DNA of 64,000 nt from Verrucomicrobiota bacterium (lineage in GTDB: Bacteria > Verrucomicrobiota > Lentisphaeria > JABSQK01 > JAJFLO01). A program made the translations under genes and the position numbers. The stretch is taken from assembly GCA_021772615.1 (NCBI GenBank), contig JAJFLQ010000029.1, positions 1 through 64,000 of the forward strand, read 5' to 3'. Each line of letters begins with the position of its first letter. Position 1 is the stretch's first letter. The notes under the pieces are model-generated. The model was not told the DNA's origin, ran no database searches, and saw only the letters and a list, made by a program, of their open reading frames with translations. Below, one piece after another: positions 1 to 9,064 of this stretch.

Positions 1-2293
1 CCCCTTCGGTTTCCTGCCTGATTTCGTTCCGTTCGCGAGCGCCGGATCGGATAACAATAACCTCAGTAGTTATAACAACTTCCGCAGTATCGCAGACTCC
101 GCAATCGCGACCGCCAGAAATCTTGAAGAGCGTGCGAAAAACGGCAATCAGGATTTCGCCGCAACCGCAATCGACTACACACGGAATCTGGAAAACATCC
201 GTGCATCATTTGAACAACGTTTGAAATCCCTTGTCGGCATCGTCGAAATCGAAGGAACAGAAATTCCCGACCTATTTTCATACTTGTTTCCTGACCGCGA
301 TCTAACCGGCACTGGACAGAGTGAACGCGATGCGCAGCGGATGGAATTAGAATTGCAAAATGAATGGACATTCCTCTCCAAAGGTCAAATTTCGCTTCAA
401 TACATTGCCATTCAAGACTCTGAGGATCGGATTGAGGCCGTCCTGACGGAAATGCATAACCTATTAAAGGAGATCGAATTAAGAGAACAAACGGCACAGG
501 AAATATTCAACATTGACGGTGATATTGCAACACTTATCACAGACACAGGAGAACAAGTTGCAGTGTTGACGCGCGAAAAAGGCAGACTGCGTCAAGAAGC
601 TGCAATTGCTGCTGCCAGAAAGAAGAAAAAGCGCGGTATTTTTGGTGCCCTATCCAGCTTGGCTGGTCCGATATTGAGTGCTGTTCTTGCAGTACCAACT
701 GGTGGTTTGTCACTTGCAACTCTATTGCCCACCGTTGCCGAGTCACTAACCGAGGAAGCCATTGTCGATATCGGTACCGGTGCTCTGACAGCTGCCGGTG
801 CAATATCGAGTGCAAATACTGACTACAAAATCGCCTTAATCCAGGGTCAGCTGGAACAGAACATCGCGAATATCGATGCGAAAGTCAACGAAATTCAGGC
901 GATGGAACGTGCAAAAATACAAATCAAATCCGGCGAGCAGAGTCTTCTAAAGTCCGAGCTTGAAGTGAAAGTGCTCATGCTGCGGATGGCAAATTTATCC
1001 CTGAATCTCGAGTTGGCGGAACGAGACGCAATTCGAGAGATGATCGTTATAATTAATCTGATCGAAGAAGTCAATACACTTGTTATCGAGTATGCGAGGG
1101 CCAATGAACTAGCGAGCGATCAAGGGCAGTTCGGTTGGAACGACGATGATGTTCGGGATGTGTTGAATCAGGACATATTATTGGCAGACAAGGCGTTTGA
1201 GCGGGCCCAGGCTTGGAGTTACATAGCGATTCGTGCGCTGGATTACTACGGGAACCTCAGCCCTAATGCTTCCACCGGGCAGCCGAACTCGCTCATTTTG
1301 ACGCTGTATAACGCGCTTTACCGTGCGCGTACGGCAGATCATTTGACACAACTCGTACAGGACGGAGATGCGCTCGCGGCCAGCGATTATCTGCAGTTCT
1401 CAGGCAACACCACATCGTGCCCGGAACGCGCGATATTATCCTGCAAGTACGACATTATATCGCCGACAGTCACAACGTTTGATAACAACGGCGTTCCCGT
1501 AGCCGGCACTGTCGACGGAGAGAGCAGCTACGTCTATTTTGATAATTCGTCCAGCTCCTTAGTCAGTGGACGCATGGCCTACCAGGCGGCATTCCGCGAC
1601 GCGTTACGCAAGGGCCTGTCAGGTATGAAGCCGGCAAGACGCCTGAACCTTACTTTTTCAACCGATTTCTTTCCGCGCACGCCGGCAAACCGGGACGTTG
1701 CAAACGCCGTATTCGGTAGCAACCCTTTCTCTGAAAACGAAATCCACGCCAAGATTGTGGGCTTTCAGAAAGCCGAGTGTTCGGGGCCCGGCGTACCTGC
1801 CAATACCCAAGGCATTCAGATAAACCTTACCGGAAATTTCAGCAGTGTACCGGCACCAAGAGTTAAGTTGTCGCAGAGCGGCAACGGCTATGTGAAACAC
1901 TCGAAATTCACCTTCAACAATGAAGGTCAGATCGTCGACCCGTGGAAATCATACACCGTTTACTCGGCTTACCGTCAAGTCCTGCCAACCTGGCTGCTGG
2001 GCGACTTCGACGGCACCGGAAGCTCCGAATTTATCGGCAGCGAAACGGTCGCTTCGCTCTTACCGCTGTTAAACGGGACATCCGGCCAGAAAACCCTGGT
2101 CTTCACCGATCGGCCGGTGGCAAACGATCGCTGGCAGCTGACGATCGAAGAACTGGATAGCCAGCAGCGAAACGGTGAATTCCTTGATGCGCTCGAAGCC
2201 ATGCTGGCCGCACCAATTCCCGAGAATCCATCGACCGATCTATTGACCGATATCCAGCTGTGGATCGGATGGGCGTATAAGAATTCAAACTGA
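1..2293 (+). CDS. Tc-toxin A-subunit-like coiled-coil/pore protein (5' end outside window)
   Basis: The frame is open from the first complete codon at base 2, so the gene begins upstream. The TTG at 221 is internal and there is no reason to start there. About 763 residues are visible. A long amphipathic helical part is followed by a Lys/Arg-rich stretch and a hydrophobic Gly/Ala/Leu-rich segment (visible residues about 210-275, KKKKRGIFGALSSLAGPIL onward), then a second heptad-like coiled coil (about 277-370) and a beta-rich C-terminal region ending near WQLTIEELD and LTDIQLWIGWAYK. The opening PFGFLPDFVPF followed by coiled coil, and the hydrophobic hairpin between helices, resemble the channel and TcB-binding end of TcA proteins. 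Immediate linkage to an SpvB/RHS gene 13 nt downstream supports this. The first 1.1 kb is AT-richer (about 38% GC at 481-540) than the next gene. It could instead be an unrelated alpha-helical pore former. Confidence 0.55.
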   Translation, partial: PFGFLPDFVPFASAGSDNNNLSSYNNFRSIADSAIATARNLEERAKNGNQDFAATAIDYTRNLENIRASFEQRLKSLVGIVEIEGTEIPDLFSYLFPDRDLTGTGQSERDAQRMELELQNEWTFLSKGQISLQYIAIQDSEDRIEAVLTEMHNLLKEIELREQTAQEIFNIDGDIATLITDTGEQVAVLTREKGRLRQEAAIAAARKKKKRGIFGALSSLAGPILSAVLAVPTGGLSLATLLPTVAESLTEEAIVDIGTGALTAAGAISSANTDYKIALIQGQLEQNIANIDAKVNEIQAMERAKIQIKSGEQSLLKSELEVKVLMLRMANLSLNLELAERDAIREMIVIINLIEEVNTLVIEYARANELASDQGQFGWNDDDVRDVLNQDILLADKAFERAQAWSYIAIRALDYYGNLSPNASTGQPNSLILTLYNALYRARTADHLTQLVQDGDALAASDYLQFSGNTTSCPERAILSCKYDIISPTVTTFDNNGVPVAGTVDGESSYVYFDNSSSSLVSGRMAYQAAFRDALRKGLSGMKPARRLNLTFSTDFFPRTPANRDVANAVFGSNPFSENEIHAKIVGFQKAECSGPGVPANTQGIQINLTGNFSSVPAPRVKLSQSGNGYVKHSKFTFNNEGQIVDPWKSYTVYSAYRQVLPTWLLGDFDGTGSSEFIGSETVASLLPLLNGTSGQKTLVFTDRPVANDRWQLTIEELDSQQRNGEFLDALEAMLAAPIPENPSTDLLTDIQLWIGWAYKNSN

Positions 2294-2306
2294 ACGGACC
2301 GTACTC

Positions 2307-5300
2307 ATGAACCGCAAAATCATCATGCTTCCCGCAATCCACGCCGCTTCAGGCGCGATCGCTCTTATGGCTGTCTGGTTGGCAACCGGCGTCGATGTAA
2401 CCGCGCAGAAGCACACCCGCTCCGGTGTGCGGCCGCAGGTTGTGTCGCTGCCCGACGGCCCCGGCGCCATTAACGGACTGGGCGAGTCGTTCGAATTATC
2501 CCTCAACATGGGCTCCGGTCAATACGCGTTCCCCATCGACGTGCCGCCCGGTCGCGCGGGGCACGCCCCGGATGTGCGCTTGGTCTACAACACCGGCAAC
2601 GGCAACGGCGTCATGGGGATCGGCTGGCGCCTGCCGATTATGTGCGTCAAACGCCAGACCGACAAGGGCCTGCCCCGATACGATGCCGCCGGCCGCCCCG
2701 ACCGCTACATCACGGGTGATGGTGCGGAGCTGGTCCTGGTCGAAATCCACGAGCAAGACGGGCGCCGGGTATATCGGCTCAAGAACGAGCAATCCTTCAC
2801 CCGGTACGTCTATTTCGCGGCGGAAGACCGTTGGGAATGCACCAATCGATCCGGCGTACGTTACTCGCTCGGCGCGCGCATCAACGGAGACGATGTCGCC
2901 GCCCGCATCAGGCATCCGGAAGGCCGGGGCACGTACAGCTGGCACGTGGCCGAAGCGATTGATACCAACGACAACCAGATCCTGTACAGCTACCGGACCG
3001 ATCGGAATCAGGCGTATTGCCGGGAGATTGTCTATGGGGCGCCGGAGAAAAACGATCCGGCGACCGTCCATGTCGTGACGTTCGAATACGGCTTCGACCG
3101 TCCAGGCGACGTCCGGCCCGATCCCGTCGTTGACTATCGTTCGACCTTCCGCGTCGTCACCGCTAAACGCCTCGAAGCCGTTGTCGTGGCCTCCGGCGAT
3201 GATCTTGTGCGGAAATACCGCCTGACGTATTCCGATGATCGCTCCGTCAGCCTTCTCACCGGCATCACGTTGATCGGCGCCGACGATGCCGACGCCCTGC
3301 CCCCGGTCGCGTTCGGCTATACCGACAACACTCCCGCCGGCACCGCCGAACTGACGCCGGTGACCGGTCTGGCGCAGGCGACGTTGCTGCTCAGCCGTAT
3401 CGAGCAGCCGCACGACAACCCGCGCGCATGTGTCGTTATTGACTTCGACGGCGACGGGCTGCACGATTTCTACCAGTCGTGCGATGTCCTCAGCGGCGCC
3501 GGGTCAAGCGACGTGGTCTTCAGGAATCTCGGCGAGGGCCGGTTCGAGATGGTCGAACTCACCGGCCGCGGCGCCGACATACCGGTGCAATCCGAATCGA
3601 GCTTCGTCATGGACGTGAACGGCGACGGTCTCGCCGATCTCCTTGGTCAGAAGGGGTCGAATCCGGAAGATCTGGTTTACCGACTCAACACCGGTGGCGA
3701 CTGGGCCGCGACCGAGACACCGATTCAATTCCCGGACGGCCGCACGTTCGAAGACAGTTTCAGACATCCCGAGGCCCGACTCGTCGACCTTAATTTTGAC
3801 AAGCAGGTCGATATCATCCAAAGCATCCGCGTATCGACACCCGATGGCAGTCGCACGGCGTTCTCCGCGTTTCTCAACAACGGCGACGGCACCTTCGAAT
3901 TCATTGCGCGAACCGACGACAACGGGCCGGCCGGCCTGAACACGACCTTTGCCGCGTCCGGCGGGACCTTGCTGCTGGTCGACGCCAACGGCGATCGGCT
4001 CAACGACCTCGTGCTCCTCCGCGACGCCACCAACGGCGGACCGATCGTGTGGCCGTCCATGGGCTACGGCGTCTTCGACGAGAGCCGGGTCCTTCCGCTT
4101 TCCGACGGGCCTGATTTCGCCGGGGATCCGTCACGACTCGCCGATGTCGAGCTGGAGGACCTCAACGGCGACGGGCTCGCGGACCTGTACATGCTGTCCG
4201 GTTCCACGATCATGTTCTGGCTCAACGAAGGCGGCCGCCGCTTCGGCACGCAGCATACGCTCGCACTGCCGAAACAGATCGATCCCGCGGTCACAACATT
4301 CCGCATCATGGAAGCCGACGGCGACGGCCTGAGCGACCTCATGTTTCATGCCCGCGAACAGGTGTCGCCCGATTTCATCCCGGCCGGGTTTTCGTACGTC
4401 CGATTGTTCCGCGACAATCGGGATCGCCTGTCCGACGAAGCAGACAATGACGGCGACGGACGGACGGACGAAGCCGACGAGGGCAACTCCGCTCCGAACC
4501 TGATGTGCTCCGTCAGCAACGGCATCGGCAAGGTCACCAGTGTCCTGTACGGCTCGCACATCGAGGATATGTGCACCGACCATCAGGCCGGCCGGTCGTG
4601 GGACGCGGTGATCCCGACACCGATCCAGGTGATTCGCCGCGTCGAAACGCATGACGGCCGCGGCGCCGTGTACCGCACCGATTATCGCTATCACGACGGG
4701 TACTACGACGGCGTCGAGAAAGAATTTCGGGGCTTTGGTGAAGTCGAGCAGATCGACATGGGCGACGATTCGATCGGCGACCTCGTCACCGTCTCGGAAT
4801 TCGATACCGGCCGCACCGACGAAGCGCTCAAGGGCAGGCTGCTGGCGTTGTCGACGCAGACGATCGACGGCAAGACGTACTACAGCGATTCGTACACATG
4901 GCGGATCCGTCACCTGCGTGACGGTGTCGATGCCGACCCGCGCTCAGTCCGGTTCCCATTCCAATCATCGAAGGTGCGCACGATCAGGGAAACGCGCCGC
5001 GTCTCCAGGGTCCAACTCCGGTGGGACTTTGAATTCGACGACTTCGGCAACCTTATCCGGAAGATCGAGCACGGGCGCCTCGACCGAGGCTGGGACGATG
5101 AACGCGTGACCACCTCGACCTATTCCGCCGCCTATCCATCGGGTCGCGACAACTGGATTCTTGATCGCCTGATCGAACGCGTTGTTGCCGACGAGAACGG
5201 CGTCGTCGCCACCCGGCAACGGCATTGGTACGATGACCCGGAATTCAGCGACACGACGCCGCTCGGTCGGATTACGCGCGGAAACCTGACCATGACGCGC

Positions 5301-8300
5301 AGCTGGTACGATCCCGACGACGCCGACGGATACGTCACATCCGTACGCAACCGCTACACGCCTCACGGCAATCTCGCGTCCACGTTCGATCCGATCTACG
5401 ACCCGGCTGCGCCGGATCAGGGGCATTTCCGCGGTTTTGAGTACGATGACGAATTCCACACCTACCCGGTCGCGGAGACCATTCACACCGGCGCCGCCGC
5501 CGGGCCGCTCCGCGTGTCGGCCACGGTCCACACCGGCTTCGGCGTCGTCACGTCATCGAAGGACTTCAACGGATTCACGACACGCTACGGCTACGACGAC
5601 TTCGGCCGCCTCATCCGGGTCATTCGCCCACCAAACCAGACACACACCGTCGAGTACGATTACATCCTCGCCCATTCCCAATCGGACGGCCGTGTGCTGA
5701 ACTGGGTCGAGACCAGACAATCGGACAACAGCGAGGACGACGGCTTCCTGCGCACCCGCAGATTCTACGACGGTCTCGGCCGGGAAATCATGACGCGCGC
5801 CGAAGGAGAGACGCCCGACCAAACCGTCGTCTCCAACGTGACCACGTTCAACGCCCGGCAATTACCGCGTCGCGCACTGCTGCCGTACTTCGATGAATCG
5901 GCATCGCTGGATTACCGCGAGCCGGATGCCGCCCGGGAATTCACGGAGACCTTTTATGACGCACTCGGCCGTCCGATCCGGGTCAATCAGCCTGCGGATG
6001 CGGACGGGCGCGTGGCCCATTCCGAGACCGAATACCGCCCGCTGTCTACCCTGGTCCGCGACGAAGAGCAGACCAATCCTGACTCGCCCTACTTCCGCTG
6101 CGGCAGGCGCTTCATCGAGGACGGGTTACAGGACGGCAACGGCAAGGGCCGCCTCCGCAGGGTCATTGAAATCGTCCGGGTCAATGCCATGGACGCGCCA
6201 ACCGCCGAACGCGAACGCTGGCGTACGACGTATGACTATGACCTGCTGGACAACCTCACCGGCTACAGGGATTCGCGGGGCAATCGCAAGACCATCGCCT
6301 GCGACGGCCTCAGCCGCCCGCTTTTCATGAACGACCCTGATCGCGGCTACCTGTGCCGCGCCTTTGACGATCTCGGCAATGTGATCCGGACCCGCGACGC
6401 CAGGGGCGTCGAAATCGCCTACGCCTATGACGGCGCGAACCGGCTCGAGGCCGAATACGACATCACCGAAAGTGAACAGCTCGGATCGGATCTCGAACCG
6501 GAAACCCGCTGGCGCCTGCCGGCCGAATCCCTCCCGGATCGTGAGCCGGATGTCGCGTACCATTACGATGAACCCGCAGGACCTGTTGCAATCGGGGATC
6601 TGTGGGAAACCGATGCATCCGAACTGATCGAAGAAGCCATCCTGACCGGCGCCGGACTGGCGCCGGAACTTGATGCCAACAACGACGGCCGGGTTGATGT
6701 CGCCGACGCCGTGGCGGCTCAGCGAACCCCCGGCGCCGGTTCCGTCAAACTCACCGCCGTCAACACACGCGGACTGCTCGCCTGGGTCCGCGACCCGTCC
6801 GGCGAAGAACACCTCTCATACGACGCCCGGGGCCGCGTCAACTGGACCACGAAACGCATCCGCGACCTGAACACCGGCGCTCTGAAGAACTACCACACCC
6901 GCCTGACGCACGACGTAATGGACCGTGTGAATCGCGTGACATATCCCGACGGGACCTACATCGACTTTCAATACAACACCCGGGGCGCGCTGGATGCCGT
7001 ACCCGGCGTGGTCTCACAACTCGATTACGCCGCCGACGGCCGGGTCACACGGCGCGACCTCGACGGCGGCGTGACGACGACCTACACCTACGACCATCGA
7101 CTCCGTCTGCAACGTCTTCGCAGCGTTCGCACTGCCGACAATCTGCCGCTTCAGGATCTGTCGTACACCTTCGATGCGGTAACCAACATCATTGGCATTG
7201 CCGACAATCGGGGTACGCCGGCGCTCGAGGCCATTGGCGCCGAGATCGGATTGACCCCGGCGGTCGCGCATGCCTTCGACGCGACACAGTCGTTCACCTA
7301 CGACTCGTCATACCGCCTCGCGTCGGCAGGGAATCCGGACGTATACGGCAGCATCCGATACACCTTCGACCGCATCGGCAACATGCTGTCGAGACACGCG
7401 GATCTGATCCGGCAGGATCCGTTGATGGACCTTGGTTCGATGCATTACGGCGGTGACGACGGTGCGCATGATCGAAACGGCCGGCCGGCAGAGGCCGATC
7501 CCGGGCCCCACGCCCTGACGTCGGCGGAATGCCGCGGCGGCGATCGGATTGTGCTGCAGCACGATGCCAACGGCAACGTGATCGCGGAAGAAACGGTCAA
7601 TGCCGACGGCACGACCCGTCGCCGGCTGTCGATGCACTGGGACCACAACAACCGTCTCACCACTGTCTCCACCGATGCCGCCGATGCCCGTTATGTTTAC
7701 GACGCGACCGATACCCGACGGATAAGACATGTCGTCGATCGATCGACCAGCGCCGTTTCCCAGGTCCACTACATCGACAGATACAGTGAAGTCCGCGACG
7801 GCAGGCTGATCAAATACTGCTATATCGGCAACGACCGCATCGCCCGCGACGATTCGACCGCCGCCACACGTCGTGCCTTCGCACCGTCGACCTACTACCT
7901 GCACGATCACATCGGTTCAACGTCGATCGCAATCGCCGCGTCCGGTACGTGTGCGGAACAACTGGCCAACTACCCGTTCGGCCATCCGCGCCTGGACTCC
8001 GGCGCGTTGCTCGGCACGTCCTCCTCCGATTACCGCTTTACCGGCAAAGAGCGCGACAGCGAAACCGGTCTCCACTACTTCGAAGCACGGTACCTGTCCG
8101 CCCATCTCGGACGCTTCGCTTCGGTCGATCCGTTGCTCGTCGGCGCCACGGCGCCGGCGACAAATCCACAGGCGCTCAATCTCTACGCTTACGCCAACAA
8201 CCACCCGCTGACATACACCGATCCAAGCGGCGAACTCCCGATCATCCCCGCGATACTTGGCGCCCTCTGGGTCGCCGACAAGATCGTTGCTGCGTACGAC

Positions 8301-8864
8301 GCATACCAGGACTACAAGGCCGTCGAATCAGGGCAGAAGACGATAGGCGACGTCGGCCGCGACCGCGCCGCCGAGCATGTCGCGGGTGTTTTCCTGGGAG
8401 CTATTGGCCGCGCCGGCGTCAAGCAGTACAAACGGTACCGAAACTCGAGGCGTACTGCTTCTGCTTACAGTGGCGTTTGGAAACTCGACCCGAAGATTCG
8501 CGGACGAAAGATCGAAGATTTGCTGACACCCGAATATGAAGCAAAAGGATGGCTTCGCACTGACTTTTTCAAGAATGATGCGACAGGGGAAGTATTTGGT
8601 GCGGACAACTTCCCACTGGTCGATTTTCATAAAGGCGACAGCCTGCTCAGCCTGAAAACAATCGATACCACCGGTTCGACATGGATGACCAGAACGCAGA
8701 GTCATATAAAAGATCTGGGAAAACGTGAGGCTACAATCAGCGGCAAACCGGCCAATATGCTTCTTGATATTCGCGTTCAGTCGGGAGGCCTTCTCGACGC
8801 CAATTCGTTAATAAAATTTGGACGTGAACACGGTGTAAAAGTAAACATTAGTGAATTTCCATGA
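2307..8864 (+). CDS. SpvB/FG-GAP/RHS toxin (TcB-TcC-like fusion) with nuclease-like C-terminal payload
   Basis: 2185 aa. Residues 1-33 form a signal-peptide-like segment, unusual for TcB proteins. Residues about 40-330 are an SpvB domain (SLPDGPGAINGLGESFE, GVMGIGWRLPI, DKGLPRYD). Residues 370-720 carry FG-GAP/VCBS repeats (DFDGDGLHDF, DVNGDGLADL, DLNGDGLADLY). About 735-815 is the TcdB middle region (NGIGKVTSVLYGS, REFRGFGEVEQ). YD/RHS repeats fill 1000-1850 and the RHS core lies near 1870-1978 (DYRFTGKERDSETGLHYFEA, GRFASVDP, closing D1972-P-S-G). A single EF-hand loop DANNDGRVDVAD sits at 1456-1467. After the core, residues 2058-2185 resemble the CdiA-CT tRNase/restriction-endonuclease-like toxins (GRKIE with E2070, PLVDF with D2106, SLLSLK with K2117). 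In Tc toxins the shell encloses and cleaves off this payload. No immunity gene follows. Length is slightly below a typical TcB plus TcC. Confidence 0.88.
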   Translation: MNRKIIMLPAIHAASGAIALMAVWLATGVDVTAQKHTRSGVRPQVVSLPDGPGAINGLGESFELSLNMGSGQYAFPIDVPPGRAGHAPDVRLVYNTGNGNGVMGIGWRLPIMCVKRQTDKGLPRYDAAGRPDRYITGDGAELVLVEIHEQDGRRVYRLKNEQSFTRYVYFAAEDRWECTNRSGVRYSLGARINGDDVAARIRHPEGRGTYSWHVAEAIDTNDNQILYSYRTDRNQAYCREIVYGAPEKNDPATVHVVTFEYGFDRPGDVRPDPVVDYRSTFRVVTAKRLEAVVVASGDDLVRKYRLTYSDDRSVSLLTGITLIGADDADALPPVAFGYTDNTPAGTAELTPVTGLAQATLLLSRIEQPHDNPRACVVIDFDGDGLHDFYQSCDVLSGAGSSDVVFRNLGEGRFEMVELTGRGADIPVQSESSFVMDVNGDGLADLLGQKGSNPEDLVYRLNTGGDWAATETPIQFPDGRTFEDSFRHPEARLVDLNFDKQVDIIQSIRVSTPDGSRTAFSAFLNNGDGTFEFIARTDDNGPAGLNTTFAASGGTLLLVDANGDRLNDLVLLRDATNGGPIVWPSMGYGVFDESRVLPLSDGPDFAGDPSRLADVELEDLNGDGLADLYMLSGSTIMFWLNEGGRRFGTQHTLALPKQIDPAVTTFRIMEADGDGLSDLMFHAREQVSPDFIPAGFSYVRLFRDNRDRLSDEADNDGDGRTDEADEGNSAPNLMCSVSNGIGKVTSVLYGSHIEDMCTDHQAGRSWDAVIPTPIQVIRRVETHDGRGAVYRTDYRYHDGYYDGVEKEFRGFGEVEQIDMGDDSIGDLVTVSEFDTGRTDEALKGRLLALSTQTIDGKTYYSDSYTWRIRHLRDGVDADPRSVRFPFQSSKVRTIRETRRVSRVQLRWDFEFDDFGNLIRKIEHGRLDRGWDDERVTTSTYSAAYPSGRDNWILDRLIERVVADENGVVATRQRHWYDDPEFSDTTPLGRITRGNLTMTRSWYDPDDADGYVTSVRNRYTPHGNLASTFDPIYDPAAPDQGHFRGFEYDDEFHTYPVAETIHTGAAAGPLRVSATVHTGFGVVTSSKDFNGFTTRYGYDDFGRLIRVIRPPNQTHTVEYDYILAHSQSDGRVLNWVETRQSDNSEDDGFLRTRRFYDGLGREIMTRAEGETPDQTVVSNVTTFNARQLPRRALLPYFDESASLDYREPDAAREFTETFYDALGRPIRVNQPADADGRVAHSETEYRPLSTLVRDEEQTNPDSPYFRCGRRFIEDGLQDGNGKGRLRRVIEIVRVNAMDAPTAERERWRTTYDYDLLDNLTGYRDSRGNRKTIACDGLSRPLFMNDPDRGYLCRAFDDLGNVIRTRDARGVEIAYAYDGANRLEAEYDITESEQLGSDLEPETRWRLPAESLPDREPDVAYHYDEPAGPVAIGDLWETDASELIEEAILTGAGLAPELDANNDGRVDVADAVAAQRTPGAGSVKLTAVNTRGLLAWVRDPSGEEHLSYDARGRVNWTTKRIRDLNTGALKNYHTRLTHDVMDRVNRVTYPDGTYIDFQYNTRGALDAVPGVVSQLDYAADGRVTRRDLDGGVTTTYTYDHRLRLQRLRSVRTADNLPLQDLSYTFDAVTNIIGIADNRGTPALEAIGAEIGLTPAVAHAFDATQSFTYDSSYRLASAGNPDVYGSIRYTFDRIGNMLSRHADLIRQDPLMDLGSMHYGGDDGAHDRNGRPAEADPGPHALTSAECRGGDRIVLQHDANGNVIAEETVNADGTTRRRLSMHWDHNNRLTTVSTDAADARYVYDATDTRRIRHVVDRSTSAVSQVHYIDRYSEVRDGRLIKYCYIGNDRIARDDSTAATRRAFAPSTYYLHDHIGSTSIAIAASGTCAEQLANYPFGHPRLDSGALLGTSSSDYRFTGKERDSETGLHYFEARYLSAHLGRFASVDPLLVGATAPATNPQALNLYAYANNHPLTYTDPSGELPIIPAILGALWVADKIVAAYDAYQDYKAVESGQKTIGDVGRDRAAEHVAGVFLGAIGRAGVKQYKRYRNSRRTASAYSGVWKLDPKIRGRKIEDLLTPEYEAKGWLRTDFFKNDATGEVFGADNFPLVDFHKGDSLLSLKTIDTTGSTWMTRTQSHIKDLGKREATISGKPANMLLDIRVQSGGLLDANSLIKFGREHGVKVNISEFP

Positions 8865-8877
8865 GTGCTATCACTCA
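8862..8877 (+). terminator. Short hairpin at the RHS stop codon, possible weak terminator
   Basis: TGAGTG, a 4-nt loop, then CACTCA: a 6-bp perfect stem beginning on the stop codon. No U-tract follows, so a terminator role is only a possibility. Confidence 0.25.
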
Positions 8878-8961
8878 CCTTAAAACGAAGCGAATGTTGA
8901 CAACTTTGATCTTATGTTTGAGAACAACTTTGACTGACCAAACGTCACGTAAAGGCGAAGT

Positions 8962-9028
8962 AGCATAGACATTCTTGTCTGTGTTTTTCACGCCAGAAAA
9001 AGCGAGCACAGACAAGAATGTCTATGCT
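8962..9028. repeat. REP-like palindrome with 22-bp perfect arms
   Basis: Arms 8962-8983 and 9007-9028 are exact reverse complements (core AGACATTCTTGTCTGTG against CACAGACAAGAATGTCT). The 23-nt loop itself contains TTTTTC/GAAAAA. The element lies between the RHS gene and the next coding start and is not coding, although one frame reads through it. Perfect arms of this length with a short loop fit a REP/MITE-type intergenic element or a strong bidirectional hairpin. No other copy is visible in the window. Confidence 0.8.
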
Positions 9029-9064
9029 GCCAATCGCGAAAAACCAAAAGATACGGTTGCTGGA

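Noticed and set aside
221-2293. TTG at 221 as the start of the first gene
   Set aside because: The same frame is open to the window edge with continuous coiled-coil-like protein; the gene clearly begins upstream.
8897-8902. TTGACA as a -35 element upstream of YQG gene 1
   Set aside because: No acceptable -10 at 16-18 nt spacing (GAGAAC at 17).
8975-9064. Upstream extension of YQG gene 1 from a TTG in the palindrome
   Set aside because: It would translate the inverted repeat and bury the signal peptide; ATG 9065 gives a clean signal sequence.
8865-9064. Immunity gene for the RHS payload
   Set aside because: No open frame of reasonable size and start is present between the RHS stop and the next gene.
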